NCBI RefSeq assembly: GCF_019048265.1
Contig: NZ_CP077311.1
Location: 3,667,001 to 3,731,000, forward strand
Origin: Aeromonas sp. FDAARGOS 1405
Lineage (GTDB): Bacteria > Pseudomonadota > Gammaproteobacteria > Enterobacterales > Aeromonadaceae
Direction: 5' to 3'
Length of the DNA stretch: 64,000 bases
Part shown: in pieces, positions 29,565-39,842 of the stretch
Layout of the letters: the number at the start of each line of letters is the position of its first letter
Position numbering within the stretch: the stretch's first letter is position 1
Translations under genes and position numbers: made by a program
The notes under the pieces: model-generated
What the model saw: only the letters and a program-made list of their open reading frames with translations
Told to the model about the DNA's origin: nothing
Database searches by the model: none

Positions 29565-31875
29565 GGTGTTGCTTCTCCCCTGATCCCTCGCCAATCAAAC
29601 CCGCCGCGACAAACTCCCGGAACAGGGTTTTGGGGGTGATGGGCAACTCGTTGATGGCGACCCCGGTCGCCATTCGAATGGCGTTACGGATTGCGGGGCC
29701 CGGCGAGATGATGGGCGGTTCCCCCAGTGATTTGTGGCCATAGACCGACTGGGGCTCGTAGGTCTGCACGAAGTCACATTCCAGCTCCGGCAAATCCAGC
29801 ATGGTGGGGAACTTGTAGTCGAGCAGGTTGGGGTTGCGCACCACACCTGTCTTGGCGTCGATGATCATCTCCTCGAACAGGGACCAGCCAATCCCCATCC
29901 CCATGCCGCCGTGTACCTGCCCCTCCGCCAGCTGCGGATTGAGGATCTTGCCCGCATCGTGCAGGTTAATGATGCGATTGATGGTCACCTTGCAGAGATC
30001 GATATCGACGCTGAGATCGACAAAGGTACAGCCGAAACTGGGCGGGTTGGTGGTGGTCTTGTGGGAGACCTCGGAGGTGATCTGGCCGCCGATGGTGAGG
30101 TGGTAGTAGGCGTTGACCGACACCTCGGCGACGCTGATCAGCACCTTGTCCGGCGCACCGGCCAGCACCACGTAACCGTCGATCAGAGTCAATGACCCCA
30201 CATCCTGATGGCAGAGTTGGGCCGCCAGCGACAAAATGCGGGCCCGCAACTGCAGCGCCGCCTGATGGATGGCGGGGGCCGCCACATAGCTCTGACGCGA
30301 GGCGAACGAGCCAGGATCATAGGCGGTGATGTCGGTATCCTGAGTCGAGATAACCCGGATCTGCTCAAACGGAATGCCCAATGTCTGGGCCGCCATCTGG
30401 GCAAAGACAGTGTCCGACCCCTGCCCTATCTCGGTGGCGCCGATCTGCAGATTGACGGTGCCATCCTGATTGAGCAGCATGCGGGCACCGGCGATCTCCA
30501 CCCCCACCGGATAGGTGTTGGAGCCGTAGCTAAAGCACGCAACCCCGATGCCGCGCCGCACCCTAAGGTGAGGATCCTGCCCCAGACACTCGGCCTTGAG
30601 TCGATCCCACTGGAACTGCTCGCCCCCCCGGCGCAGACACTCAGGCAACCCGGCGCTGTAGATGGTCTTCTGGTTGACCTGATTGACGTCCCCTTCCCGC
30701 GCCACGTTGGCGATCCGCACATCGAGCGGGTCTAACCCGAGTTCAGCGCAGGCATCGTCCAGCATGCACTCGAGGGCAAAGATCACCTGCGGCGCGCCGT
30801 AACCGCGCATGGCACCGGCGGTGGGCAGGTTGCTGTAGAAGGTTTTGGCGTCATAGCCAAAGGCGCTGCGCGGATAGAGGTAGCTGATCTTGTTGCCACC
30901 GGCGCTGGCGATGGAGTGGCCGTGAGAGGCATAGCCGCCGGTGTTGGAGAGCACGTCGAGCTGATAGCCCTTGAGGGTGCCGTCGCGGTTGAGGCCAATC
31001 TTGCCATCGATGGCAAAGCCGTGGCGGGTGCGGGAGGCAAAAAAACACTCCTCCCGGCTCAAGGTCACCTTGACCGGCACGCCGCCGAGTTTGTAGCTCA
31101 GAAACGCCGCCATCGGCTCTTCCAGCACATCCTGCTTGTTGCCAAAGCCGCCGCCCATATAGGGTTTGATCACCCGCACGCTCGACCAGGGCAGGCCGAG
31201 AGATTTGGCCACCCGGCTGCGCACTATCTGGGGGATCTGGGTACTGCTGACCACGATGATGTGGTCCGGCTGATCCATATAGGCGTAGCAGGTCACCGTC
31301 TCCAGATGGCAATGCTGTACCACCGGCGTCTGATAGTGCGCCTGGAACTGCAGATCCGCTGCTGCGATTGCCTGTTCCGGATCATTGGCGCGAAGCTGGC
31401 TTTGGCGCAGCAGGTTGCCACTCGGGTGAATGGGATAGGCATCGTCGGCCAGCGCGCTTTGGGCATCCGTCATCACCGGCAGCGGCTCGTAAGTCACCTT
31501 GACCAGGGCGGCAGCCTTCTCGGCCACCAGCGGATCCCGGGCCACCACGATGGCGACGCCATCGCCGAAGTGGCGTACATGGTCGGTGAGCAGACGGCGG
31601 TCTTTCACGTCCCGTTTCGCCTCATCGAGAGACCAGGCGTGACCGGCGGTGCGAAAACAGGTGGTGGGCACATCTTCATGGGTAAACACGGCTTCGACCC
31701 CGTGCAGGGCCAGCGCCTCGGTCGCGTCGATGGCAAGCACCTTGCCGTGGGCAATATTGCTGCGCACGTACTTGGCGTGGCGCATCCCGAGCATGATGTT
31801 GTCATCGGTATAGCGAGCGCTGCCGGTCACCTTGGCCTCGGCATCCACCCGCTTGAGCGGTAATCCTATGGACAT
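29557..31875 (-). CDS. xdhA: Xanthine dehydrogenase, molybdopterin-binding subunit
   Basis: The catalytic subunit of the XdhABC enzyme, 772 residues. It has the aldehyde oxidase/xanthine dehydrogenase a/b hammerhead (about 10-120) and molybdopterin-binding domains with GGGFGNKQDVLEEP, AMRGYGAPQ and GATEIGQGSDTVFAQ. The catalytic Glu is about residue 719 in SLGEPP. The ATG at 31875 has AAGGA seven bases upstream. Oxidation of hypoxanthine or xanthine is the expected activity. Dependence on a selenium ligand is inference from the yqeB, yqeC and mocA genes nearby. Confidence 0.95.
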   Translation of the reverse strand: MSIGLPLKRVDAEAKVTGSARYTDDNIMLGMRHAKYVRSNIAHGKVLAIDATEALALHGVEAVFTHEDVPTTCFRTAGHAWSLDEAKRDVKDRRLLTDHVRHFGDGVAIVVARDPLVAEKAAALVKVTYEPLPVMTDAQSALADDAYPIHPSGNLLRQSQLRANDPEQAIAAADLQFQAHYQTPVVQHCHLETVTCYAYMDQPDHIIVVSSTQIPQIVRSRVAKSLGLPWSSVRVIKPYMGGGFGNKQDVLEEPMAAFLSYKLGGVPVKVTLSREECFFASRTRHGFAIDGKIGLNRDGTLKGYQLDVLSNTGGYASHGHSIASAGGNKISYLYPRSAFGYDAKTFYSNLPTAGAMRGYGAPQVIFALECMLDDACAELGLDPLDVRIANVAREGDVNQVNQKTIYSAGLPECLRRGGEQFQWDRLKAECLGQDPHLRVRRGIGVACFSYGSNTYPVGVEIAGARMLLNQDGTVNLQIGATEIGQGSDTVFAQMAAQTLGIPFEQIRVISTQDTDITAYDPGSFASRQSYVAAPAIHQAALQLRARILSLAAQLCHQDVGSLTLIDGYVVLAGAPDKVLISVAEVSVNAYYHLTIGGQITSEVSHKTTTNPPSFGCTFVDLSVDIDLCKVTINRIINLHDAGKILNPQLAEGQVHGGMGMGIGWSLFEEMIIDAKTGVVRNPNLLDYKFPTMLDLPELECDFVQTYEPQSVYGHKSLGEPPIISPGPAIRNAIRMATGVAINELPITPKTLFREFVAAGLIGEGSGEKQHHV

Positions 31876-32220
31876 ATGCAAGTCCTTTTTCGAATGGAAA
31901 AATCTGGAACCGGCATAAAAAACAGCAAGATATGCGCCTGTTTCCCGCCATCGTCAGGAGAATGGGGAGAAGTGTGAAGGGGATCCCATCTAGCCCGCTT
32001 TTGTTGGCTCGCAGCGACAAGCCAAGCGTGGCCCCTTAGCAAACGTGGCCCGTCGGCGGTGAAAAAAGCGGCAGAGCGAGGAGAGCAAGGGTGGGAGCCT
32101 ATCAATCTGGTAGGAGGATTTATCAAAATGGTATCGCGATGCCCCCCAACTGCGGAGACGGCCGAGGCGTGATAGCCTGCGTGGGCGGGCTGAGCGCCGC
32201 AAACATAAGCAGATATAAAA
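31876..32220. other. Intergenic region upstream of xdhA
   Basis: This non-coding stretch lies between xdhA and the ghxQ terminator and must hold the xdhABC promoter. A strong Shine-Dalgarno (AGGAGG, 32112-32117) precedes an ATG at 32128 with only 14 codons, which I do not call. No riboswitch was recognised. Confidence 0.4.
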
Positions 32221-32245
32221 ATGGGGCCGCCAGTGCGGCCCCAAA
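32221..32245 (-). terminator. Rho-independent terminator after ghxQ
   Basis: Minus-strand stem GGGGCCGC/GCGGCCCC with loop ACTG, followed by ATTTTTATA. Confidence 0.88.
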
Positions 32246-32259
32246 CGGGCGGGTTATCC

Positions 32260-33669
32260 CTAAATAGCCCACCCCCCAGCATAAAAGAGTACCAGTGCCA
32301 GGGCGATGATCACGGTGCCGACGTTGAGCTTGTGCCACTCCTTCGAACAGATGCGGCCGATCACCAGCGAGCTGAAGCCAAGCATGATGCCGGTCACGAT
32401 ATTGCAGGTGAGCACGATAAAGACGGCGCACACCAACCCGGACATGGCACCGACCGAATCGTTGAAATCGAGCTTGGTGACATTGCTCAGCATCAAGAGC
32501 CCTACATACATCAGGGCTGGTGCGGTGGCATAGGCGGGCACCAGATAGGAGAGCGGCGAGAGGAACAGCATCAGAAGGAAAAGACCACCGACCACAGTCG
32601 CGGTGAGACCGGTTTTTCCCCCCGCCGCCGTGCCCGCTGCCGATTCGATATAGACGGCAGCCGGTGCCGCCCCCACAAGGCCGGAGAAGATGCTGCTGAC
32701 CGAGTCGGCACTGAGCGCCTTGCCGCTGTTGATAATGTGACCCTCCTTATCGAGCAGGTTGGCCTGCCCCGCCACGGCGCGAATGGTGCCGGTGGCATCA
32801 AATACCGCGGTCATCACCAGCGCCAGCACGCTGGGCAACACCAGCGGCGAGAGGGCCCCCATGATATCCAGACTGAAGATGAGGGACTTGCCCTGATCGT
32901 CGGAGAGGCTCGGCAGAGCGAACAAGCCCTGATACTTCACCGCCGGATCGAAAATCAGGCCGAAGATGGAGATGGCGATAATCACCAGCAGGATCCCCCC
33001 CGGTACTCGCAGCTTCTCCAGCCCGAAGATCACCGCAAGGCCGATCAGGGACATGATGACCGGCATCGAGGTGAAGGCCCCCAGCGCCACCGGCAGCCCC
33101 TCAAGCGGGTTCTTGATCACCAGCCCCACCCCGTTGGCGGCGATAAGCAGCAGGAAGAGACCGATCCCGATGCCGGTGCCGTGGGCAATTCCCATCGGCA
33201 GGTTGTCGAGGATCCAGCTACGCACTCCGGTCACCGAGATGGCGGTAAAGAGTACCCCCATCAGGAAGACGGCGCCCAGCGCCACCGGAATGGGGATCTG
33301 CTGCCCCAGCACCAGACTGAATGCAGTAAACGCCGTGAGGGAAATAGCGCAACCGATGGCCATCGGCAGCTTGGCCCAGAGCCCCATCAAGAGCGAACCG
33401 AACCCCGCCACCAGACAGGTGGCGACAAACACGGCGCCGGGAGGAAAGCCCGCCTTGCCGAGCATGCTCGGCACCACGATCACCGAGTAGACCATGGCAA
33501 GGAAGGTGGTGAGGCCCGCCAGAACCTCCTGTCTGACATTGCTGCCCCGCTCGCTGATCATAAAGTAGCGATCAAGAGCCGTGAGCGGCTGTTGCTTTGC
33601 TGCGCTCTGGCTGGCGTCATCATCGGCCAGCTGTTCCACGCTGTTTGTCCTGCTGTTTGCTTGGGTCAT
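32260..33669 (-). CDS. ghxQ: Guanine/hypoxanthine permease (AzgA-type)
   Basis: A 469-residue proton-coupled purine importer of the AzgA branch of the NCS2 family. Its sequence follows E. coli GhxQ (YgfQ) closely from [23 protein letters not shown] through NANxxx-type segments such as [33 protein letters not shown] and the C-terminal [11 protein letters not shown]. About 12-14 membrane segments are visible. The start at 33669 has AGGAG six bases upstream. In this cluster it would supply guanine or hypoxanthine to guaD and the molybdenum hydroxylases. Confidence 0.92.
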   Translation of the reverse strand: MTQANSRTNSVEQLADDDASQSAAKQQPLTALDRYFMISERGSNVRQEVLAGLTTFLAMVYSVIVVPSMLGKAGFPPGAVFVATCLVAGFGSLLMGLWAKLPMAIGCAISLTAFTAFSLVLGQQIPIPVALGAVFLMGVLFTAISVTGVRSWILDNLPMGIAHGTGIGIGLFLLLIAANGVGLVIKNPLEGLPVALGAFTSMPVIMSLIGLAVIFGLEKLRVPGGILLVIIAISIFGLIFDPAVKYQGLFALPSLSDDQGKSLIFSLDIMGALSPLVLPSVLALVMTAVFDATGTIRAVAGQANLLDKEGHIINSGKALSADSVSSIFSGLVGAAPAAVYIESAAGTAAGGKTGLTATVVGGLFLLMLFLSPLSYLVPAYATAPALMYVGLLMLSNVTKLDFNDSVGAMSGLVCAVFIVLTCNIVTGIMLGFSSLVIGRICSKEWHKLNVGTVIIALALVLFYAGGWAI

Positions 33670-33957
33670 ACCCAACTCCTTCACACGCGCCTGAATGTTC
33701 CATGACGAAATGGCGACAGGATCTGCGGGTCTGCCGAGCGCCAGTCTGATGAGAAACAGGCGATGGCGGCAGAGGATGCGACAGACAGACCAGGGCAGGC
33801 AGCCTTGACTCAAACGTTTGCCTTGCTGGTCAAAAAAACCGGGCCATTTCACGTTCTATGCGGGGAGATCCCCTGTGGTGCGGCAAGACTGGCCTCCTGT
33901 TGGGTACGCCAGCCGCCGTATTCGTTGGGGCTGCGCCGCGGCAGCCCACTCCAGCCC

Positions 33958-35274
33958 CTACCCCCGTTCATGCACCAGCTGGCCATCCACATAGGTGCGG
34001 TAGATGGATCTGTCATCCCCCAGGGTCAGCAGCACAAAGAGCTTGTCGCGCAAGGTGGTGGAGTTGTCATAACGCAGCTGCTGCAGCGGGGTGGCGACCG
34101 GGTCGAGCACCACGAAATCCGCCTCCTTGCCCACCGCAAAGCTGCCGATCTTCTCGTCCAGCCCCAGCGAATGGGCGCCGCCCAAGGTCGCCAGATAGAA
34201 GGCCTGATAGGCCGAGAGCCGCTCGCCCTGCAACTGCATCACCTTGTAGGCCTCGTTGAGGGTCTGCAGCATGTTGAAGGTGGTGCCCGCGCCGATGTCG
34301 GTGCCCATCCCCACCTTCACCTGCTTGCGCCACGCCTTGTGCAGCTTGAAAAGACCACTGCCGAGATAAAGATTCGAGGTGGGGCAAAACGCGATGGTGG
34401 AGCCGGTCTCATTCAGGCAATCCCACTCCTGCTCTTCCAGATGGACGCAGTGGGCAAAGACGCAGTTGTGGCCGGTCAGGCCATGCTGGTGATAGACATC
34501 GAGATAGCCCTTGTGCGCCGGGAAGAGGGATTTGACCCAGGCGATCTCATCCTTGTTCTCGCACAGATGGGTGTGCAGATAGGTGGTGGGAAACTCTTCG
34601 CGCAGTCGCCGCGCCATCGCCAGCTGCTCGGGTGTCGAGGTGGGTGCAAATCGTGGTGTGATGGCATAGAGCAGTCGACCATTGCCGTGCCAGCGCTCGA
34701 TAAGCTGCTTGCTCTGCACATAGCTGCTCTCGGCGGTATCGAGCAGATAATCGGGCGCATTGCGATCCATCATCACTTTGCCCGCGATCATCCGCATATT
34801 GATGCGGCTCGCCGCCTCGAACAGGGCGTCTACCGACTCGGGGTGCACTGTGCCGAACACCAGCGCCGTGGTGGTGCCGTTGCGCAGCAACTGCTTGATA
34901 AAGAAGGTGGACATCTCGCGGGCATACTCGAGATCGTTGTAGCGCCGCTCGGCCGGGAAGGTGTGGCGGTTGAGCCACTCCAGCAGCTGCTCGCCATAGG
35001 CCCCCACCATCTCGCTCTGGGGATAGTGAATGTGGGTATCGACAAAGCCCGGCACTATCATCTTGCCGCGATAATCGCGCACCCGCACCTCGGTCGGAAT
35101 GCGATCCTTGCCCTCCTCCCACTCACCAAACCAGTCGATGCAACCGTTGCGAATGATCAGCAGGCCATCCTCGATAAGGCGCGCGTTGGACTCAATCTCC
35201 TCGGGCTGATCCACCACCCGGGTGATATCGAAGAAGCTGCCGCGTACCGCTTTGACAGAGTTGTCGTTTTTCAT
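33958..35274 (-). CDS. guaD: Guanine deaminase
   Basis: GuaD deaminates guanine to xanthine. The 438-residue amidohydrolase has the metal-binding motif GFVDTHIHYPQSE, the downstream THLCENKDE, a conserved HCVHL and the aspartate in GTDIGAGT. Its product xanthine is the substrate of the neighbouring hydroxylases. It lies 51 bases after xanQ, so they may be cotranscribed. AGGG precedes the start. Confidence 0.95.
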   Translation of the reverse strand: MKNDNSVKAVRGSFFDITRVVDQPEEIESNARLIEDGLLIIRNGCIDWFGEWEEGKDRIPTEVRVRDYRGKMIVPGFVDTHIHYPQSEMVGAYGEQLLEWLNRHTFPAERRYNDLEYAREMSTFFIKQLLRNGTTTALVFGTVHPESVDALFEAASRINMRMIAGKVMMDRNAPDYLLDTAESSYVQSKQLIERWHGNGRLLYAITPRFAPTSTPEQLAMARRLREEFPTTYLHTHLCENKDEIAWVKSLFPAHKGYLDVYHQHGLTGHNCVFAHCVHLEEQEWDCLNETGSTIAFCPTSNLYLGSGLFKLHKAWRKQVKVGMGTDIGAGTTFNMLQTLNEAYKVMQLQGERLSAYQAFYLATLGGAHSLGLDEKIGSFAVGKEADFVVLDPVATPLQQLRYDNSTTLRDKLFVLLTLGDDRSIYRTYVDGQLVHERG

Positions 35275-35325
35275 AACCGTTTCCCTGTTTTTCTTGTTCT
35301 GTTGACGTTTTTGCCGGTTTAACCG

Positions 35326-36849
35326 TCAGATCCGTTCCACTTGTGGCGCCACCGCCTGCCCGGGCACTGGCTCTGGTGAACCCTCCCCCTTGCTGGCCGA
35401 TGACAGGCCCGCGCTGCGGGCGGTAAAGATCACATCCGGCTTGTCGCTCAGCTGGATCACTTCAACCGCCTCGGCATCCCTGACGGCCGCCTTGCGCTTG
35501 CGGCTTTGCGGCAACACCAGATTCATGATGATGGCGGTGATGCCGCCGGCGCAGATGGGGTTCTCCACCAGCATGTAGATACCCGCCGGCAGCACCTTGA
35601 AGACGTTCGGGTCATAGGAAACCCCGAGCCCAAGACCCAGCGAGGTGGCGACAATCAGAGTCTCCCGCCGATCGAAACCGTGGCTGATGATGATGCGACC
35701 ACCGGCGATGGCGATCATCGAGAACATGATGACCATGGCGCCCCCCATCACAGGTGACGGTATGGTGGTAAAGAAGCGCCCCACCACCGGGAAGAGCCCC
35801 AGCAGCACCAGGATGACGGCGATAAACTTGCCCACATGGCGTGAGGCCACCCCGGTCATCTGGATGACGCCGTTGTTCTGGGCAAAGGTGGTGAGTGGCA
35901 AAGAGCCGAGGGCCGAGGCGATCACCGATACCAGACCGTCCGCCAGTACGCCGCCGGAGAGCCGTTTTTGAAACTCGGGGCCCTGAATATCCCGGTGGGA
36001 GACCATGGCGGTGGCGGTGATGTCCCCCACCGCCTCCAGCACGCTCAACAGATAGATGGTGCCCGCCAACATAAAGGCATGAAAGTCGAAGGAGAAGCCG
36101 TACTTGAACGGGATCGGCACCGTAATAAGCGGCAGGTTCTCAAGGGCGGAGAAATCCACCATGCCAAGCATCAGGGCAACCGCATAGCCCACCAGCAGGC
36201 CGATGGCAATGCCGCTCATCCGCAGCAGCGGGCTTCGGCTGCAATTGAAGGCGACGATGACGCAGAGCACCAAGAGCCCCAGCCCGATGTGCTCGTATTT
36301 GCCGAAAGTGCCGCTGCTCATGGCGGAGAAGCCGCCGCCAAAGTCGATGATCCCTACCTTGATAAGGCTCAGACCAATCATCAGCACCACTACCCCGCTC
36401 ACGGTCGGGGTGATCACCCGCTTGAGGTAGGGCAGCACAAAGGAGGAGCCCATCACCAGAAAGGCACCGACGAAGGAGACCCCGAGCAGAGTCGAGACGA
36501 TCAGCTCCTCGTGGATGCCATCTTTTTTCATGGCGCCGCCGAGCGCGATCATCACGGTGACGAAGGAGAAGTTGACCGACTGGATGGAGAGCAGCCCAGA
36601 ACCGATGGGGCCATAACGGTTCACCTGCAACCAGGTGCCGATGCCGGAGGCGATCATCGCCATGGAGACCAGATAGGCGGTGATCTCGGTGGATAGGCCC
36701 AGGGCACCGCCGACGATCAGCGCCGGGGTCACCATGGGAACAAAAATCGCCAGCAGATGGGTCACTGCACCCATCAGGGTTTGATAAAACGGGGGTTTGT
36801 CTTCCAGCTCGTAAATGAGATCCGAGTGCTTGCGTGTTGTTTTAGACAT
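35326..36849 (-). CDS. xanQ: Xanthine permease XanQ with C-terminal extension
   Basis: A 507-residue NCS2 nucleobase:proton symporter very similar to E. coli XanQ (YgfO, 466 residues) from the N-terminus (SDLIYELEDKPPF) through the signature QNNGVIQMTGVASR to ENPICAGGITAI. About 12-14 membrane segments are visible. The last 50 or so residues after LPQSRKRKAAVRD form a polar tail rich in Ser, Pro and Glu that the E. coli protein lacks in this form. It lies next to xdhD and guaD as in E. coli. Confidence 0.93.
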   Translation of the reverse strand: MSKTTRKHSDLIYELEDKPPFYQTLMGAVTHLLAIFVPMVTPALIVGGALGLSTEITAYLVSMAMIASGIGTWLQVNRYGPIGSGLLSIQSVNFSFVTVMIALGGAMKKDGIHEELIVSTLLGVSFVGAFLVMGSSFVLPYLKRVITPTVSGVVVLMIGLSLIKVGIIDFGGGFSAMSSGTFGKYEHIGLGLLVLCVIVAFNCSRSPLLRMSGIAIGLLVGYAVALMLGMVDFSALENLPLITVPIPFKYGFSFDFHAFMLAGTIYLLSVLEAVGDITATAMVSHRDIQGPEFQKRLSGGVLADGLVSVIASALGSLPLTTFAQNNGVIQMTGVASRHVGKFIAVILVLLGLFPVVGRFFTTIPSPVMGGAMVIMFSMIAIAGGRIIISHGFDRRETLIVATSLGLGLGVSYDPNVFKVLPAGIYMLVENPICAGGITAIIMNLVLPQSRKRKAAVRDAEAVEVIQLSDKPDVIFTARSAGLSSASKGEGSPEPVPGQAVAPQVERI

Positions 36850-36944
36850 CGTGTTTGTCCCATCACACAGAATGTAGGCGGAGTACTCATTCCGCCGTCA
36901 GGCGCTGGGGGCGAGCTGGCGCCCGCCCCTCACCTTTTCTTTTG

Positions 36945-39842
36945 TTATGCCGACACTTTTTGCTCCAGCTTGCCCAGTTCGCGCAGGATCTGCTCCGGCG
37001 TGAAGTGCCACTTGCGCAGCCAGACACCGCAGGCGTCATGGATGGCGGTGGCGATGGCGGGCGCCGCCCCGTTCACCCCGATCTCCGAGATGGACTTGGC
37101 GCCGTAAGGGCCGACCTTGTCGTCACTCGGCACCAGGAAGGCCCGGAAGTCGCGGGGAATGTCGCCAATCTTGGGCGCGCCATAGCTCTTCAGATCCCGG
37201 GTGAGCGGGATGCCCTTGCTGTCGTAGCAGATCTCCTCGGTCATGGTGTGGCCTATGGCCCGCATGGTCGCCCCGTAGATCTGGCCGAGGGCCAGCTCCG
37301 GGTTGATGGGGGTGCCGCAGTCGAGCAGGGCGTAGAACTTGTCGAGACGGATCTCGCCGGTTCTGACGTTGACCGCCACCTCGGCGAAGTTGGCCCCGTA
37401 CGGGAAGGCAAGCTCCGAGGTGATGTAGCTGGCGGTGCCCACCAGAATGCCGAAGCCGGTACCGGTCTCGGCCTTGTGGGCCAGCTTGGCGAGGCTCACC
37501 TCCCCCTGCTTGCCGCGTACTATGCCCGGGTGAACCAGCTCTACGTCTTCGACCGGCTCGCCCAGCATGGCGGCGCCATGGAACAGGATCTTCGCCTTGA
37601 GGTTCTCGGCCGCCATCTTGGCCGCATTGCCGGAGAAGCAGGTACCGGACGAGGCGTAGGCCCCCTTGTCGAACAGGGCGTGGTCGGTGTCGCCAGAGAT
37701 CACATGCACATCGCTGAGCGGGCAATGCAGCACCTCGGCAGTCAGCTTGGCCACCACGGTATCGAGGCCGGTGCCGATATCAGCGCCACCGGAGTGGACG
37801 ATAAAGGTGCCGTCCGATTCCAGCTTGACCATGCAGTTGGCCTGATCGATATCCGGGATCCCCGATTTTTGCATGATGATGGCGACGCCACGGCCGATCC
37901 GCCAATCCCCGTCGGCGGGTTTGGGACTATCCCAGGCAATCAACTCGCGGCCCTGTTTGAGGATGGGTTCGAGGGCGCAGCTGGCCGCATGGGGCACCGA
38001 GGTAGGCATCTTGCCCTCGCCGATGGCACCCAGCACCTTGAGGATGTCCCCCTCGTGCACCCGGTTGTGCTCCACCATGTCGAGCTGATCGATGCCCAGT
38101 TTCTCGGCAAGCTCGGCAATGGCCATTGTCAGCGCGAAGTTGCCCTTGGGCGCGCCATAACCCTGATAGGCGCCGGTCGGGCAGATGTTGCTGTAGTAGG
38201 TGTTGACGGTAAAGCGCACGTTGTCGCACGGATAGAGCGGCAGGGAGAGCGCCGGGCCGTTGCTCGGCACCGTCAGAGAGTGGTTGCCGTAAGGGCCGGT
38301 GTTGGCGCGAAAATCCATCTCGATGGCGGTGATGGTGCCATCTTTCTTGGCCCCCACTTTCACCTTCACCTTGGCCACGTGGCGGGAGGTATTGCTGATG
38401 AACTCCTCTTCACGGGTGTAGCGGAAGGTGACCGGACGGCCGGTGACCTTGGTCGCCCAGGCGCACACCTCTTCCAGCAGGATATCCTGCTTGGAGCCAA
38501 AGCCGCCCCCTACCCGCTCCTTGATCACATGCACCTGGTGCTGCTTCATGCCGACGATGCGCGCCACCTGACGACGCACGTGCCACGGCACCTGAGTAGA
38601 GGCGTGAATGACCAGACGATCGCCATCCATGTAGGTGAAGCAGATGTGTGGCTCGGTCGGGCACTGCTGGGCCTGGGTCGATTCGTAGGTGCGCTCGACT
38701 ATCTCGTCCGCCTCTGCAAAGCCTTTGGCCACGTCACCGATCTGGCCATGGACGCTGGCGGCTAGGTTCTCGTGCGGACGGGAACCGATGGGGAAGTTGA
38801 TGATCATGTGCTCGTCGCCGCGACGCACCGAGCAGGCGTTCTGCTGCTCGAGATCCGCCGGCGCCCCGGCCATGTAGACGATGGGCTCGTCGTGCACCAG
38901 CGGCGCATTGGGGGCCATCGCCTCGTCAATGCTCATGACCGCCGACAACACCTGATACTCGACCTCGATGAGCTTGAGCGCAGCCAATGCGATGGCTTCG
39001 CTCTCGGCCACCACGGCAGCCACCCGGTCACCTACGTGACGCAGCTTGCGGCCAAACATGCGGCGATCCAGCGGTGACGGCTCGGGGGCACTCTGGCCAC
39101 CCGGGGTGTAGTAAATATCCGGGCAGTTGAGGTGGGTGATGACGTGCACCACCCCCGGCATGGCTTCGGCGCGGCTCACGTCGAGTTTGGTGATCACCGC
39201 ATGGGGATGGGGGCTGCGCAGCATCTTGATGACCAGCGCATCCTCGGTGACCCGATCCTCCACGTAGCAGGGCTTGGCCTGCACCATCTTGGCTGCGTCC
39301 ACTTTCGGGCAGCTCTTGCCGATGTGGCGCAGGTCGTCACGAAACTCGGGGGCAATCTGGCACAGATAATCGGGATCCTTCATCCGTGAACTGGCAAGCT
39401 CGATGGCCTGATAGAACTGCTGGTAGCCGCCGTCCCGGTGAAACAGGCCCGAGAGCGCGTCGTCGATTTGATCACGGCTGGGTTCGGGATGGCGATCAAG
39501 CAGGTCGGTGACAATGAGCGCCGCAGCCGGATCGTTGTAGCCGGACTGCACCACGCCCACATCTACCATCGCCTGCTGTACCAGACTGAGCTGGTTCCAG
39601 CTGCCCAGCGACTCGGCGGTGCGCACCTCTGATCCATCCAGCTGGGCGGCGATCAGCAGGGAGGCGTTGATCACCTTGCCGTTGAAGAGAATGGCGTCGG
39701 AGCCAGCAAAGCCAAAGCCGTCGTCACTGTTGCGCACCGAGTGCATCCGGCACTGGTTGAACAGCACCCGCTGGGCATTCTCGCCAGCCGGGGTGATGAC
39801 AGTGCGCAGGGCACCGTTCAGTGTGAAGTTGAGTTCCATCAT
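36945..39842 (-). CDS. xdhD: Molybdenum hydroxylase XdhD with cysteine-less ferredoxin-like N-terminus
   Basis: A 965-residue fused molybdenum hydroxylase like E. coli XdhD, which has been tied to purine or uric acid metabolism under anaerobic conditions. Residues about 1-165 have the fold order of a two-cluster 2Fe-2S subunit, but the ligand motifs are replaced. SVRNSDDGFGFAGSDAIL stands where [11 protein letters not shown] is expected, VVQSGYNDPA where VQCGFCTPG is expected, and LFHRDGGYQQF where LCRCTGYQ is expected. The molybdopterin part has GGGFGSKQDILLEE, GAYQGYGAPKGN and GGADIGTGLDT, and a conserved Glu near 920 (SISEIG). AGGAGG is seven bases before the start, which overlaps the ygfM stop by four bases. 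Confidence 0.94.
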   Translation of the reverse strand: MMELNFTLNGALRTVITPAGENAQRVLFNQCRMHSVRNSDDGFGFAGSDAILFNGKVINASLLIAAQLDGSEVRTAESLGSWNQLSLVQQAMVDVGVVQSGYNDPAAALIVTDLLDRHPEPSRDQIDDALSGLFHRDGGYQQFYQAIELASSRMKDPDYLCQIAPEFRDDLRHIGKSCPKVDAAKMVQAKPCYVEDRVTEDALVIKMLRSPHPHAVITKLDVSRAEAMPGVVHVITHLNCPDIYYTPGGQSAPEPSPLDRRMFGRKLRHVGDRVAAVVAESEAIALAALKLIEVEYQVLSAVMSIDEAMAPNAPLVHDEPIVYMAGAPADLEQQNACSVRRGDEHMIINFPIGSRPHENLAASVHGQIGDVAKGFAEADEIVERTYESTQAQQCPTEPHICFTYMDGDRLVIHASTQVPWHVRRQVARIVGMKQHQVHVIKERVGGGFGSKQDILLEEVCAWATKVTGRPVTFRYTREEEFISNTSRHVAKVKVKVGAKKDGTITAIEMDFRANTGPYGNHSLTVPSNGPALSLPLYPCDNVRFTVNTYYSNICPTGAYQGYGAPKGNFALTMAIAELAEKLGIDQLDMVEHNRVHEGDILKVLGAIGEGKMPTSVPHAASCALEPILKQGRELIAWDSPKPADGDWRIGRGVAIIMQKSGIPDIDQANCMVKLESDGTFIVHSGGADIGTGLDTVVAKLTAEVLHCPLSDVHVISGDTDHALFDKGAYASSGTCFSGNAAKMAAENLKAKILFHGAAMLGEPVEDVELVHPGIVRGKQGEVSLAKLAHKAETGTGFGILVGTASYITSELAFPYGANFAEVAVNVRTGEIRLDKFYALLDCGTPINPELALGQIYGATMRAIGHTMTEEICYDSKGIPLTRDLKSYGAPKIGDIPRDFRAFLVPSDDKVGPYGAKSISEIGVNGAAPAIATAIHDACGVWLRKWHFTPEQILRELGKLEQKVSA

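Noticed and set aside
32128-32172. 14-codon frame after AGGAGG upstream of xdhA on the opposite strand
   Set aside because: The ribosome site is good but the peptide is too short to judge and does not lead into a plus-strand gene.
36945-39842. Selenocysteine (in-frame TGA) in a molybdenum hydroxylase
   Set aside because: No internal TGA is present in xdhD or xdhA; selenium in this enzyme class is a labile ligand, not selenocysteine.
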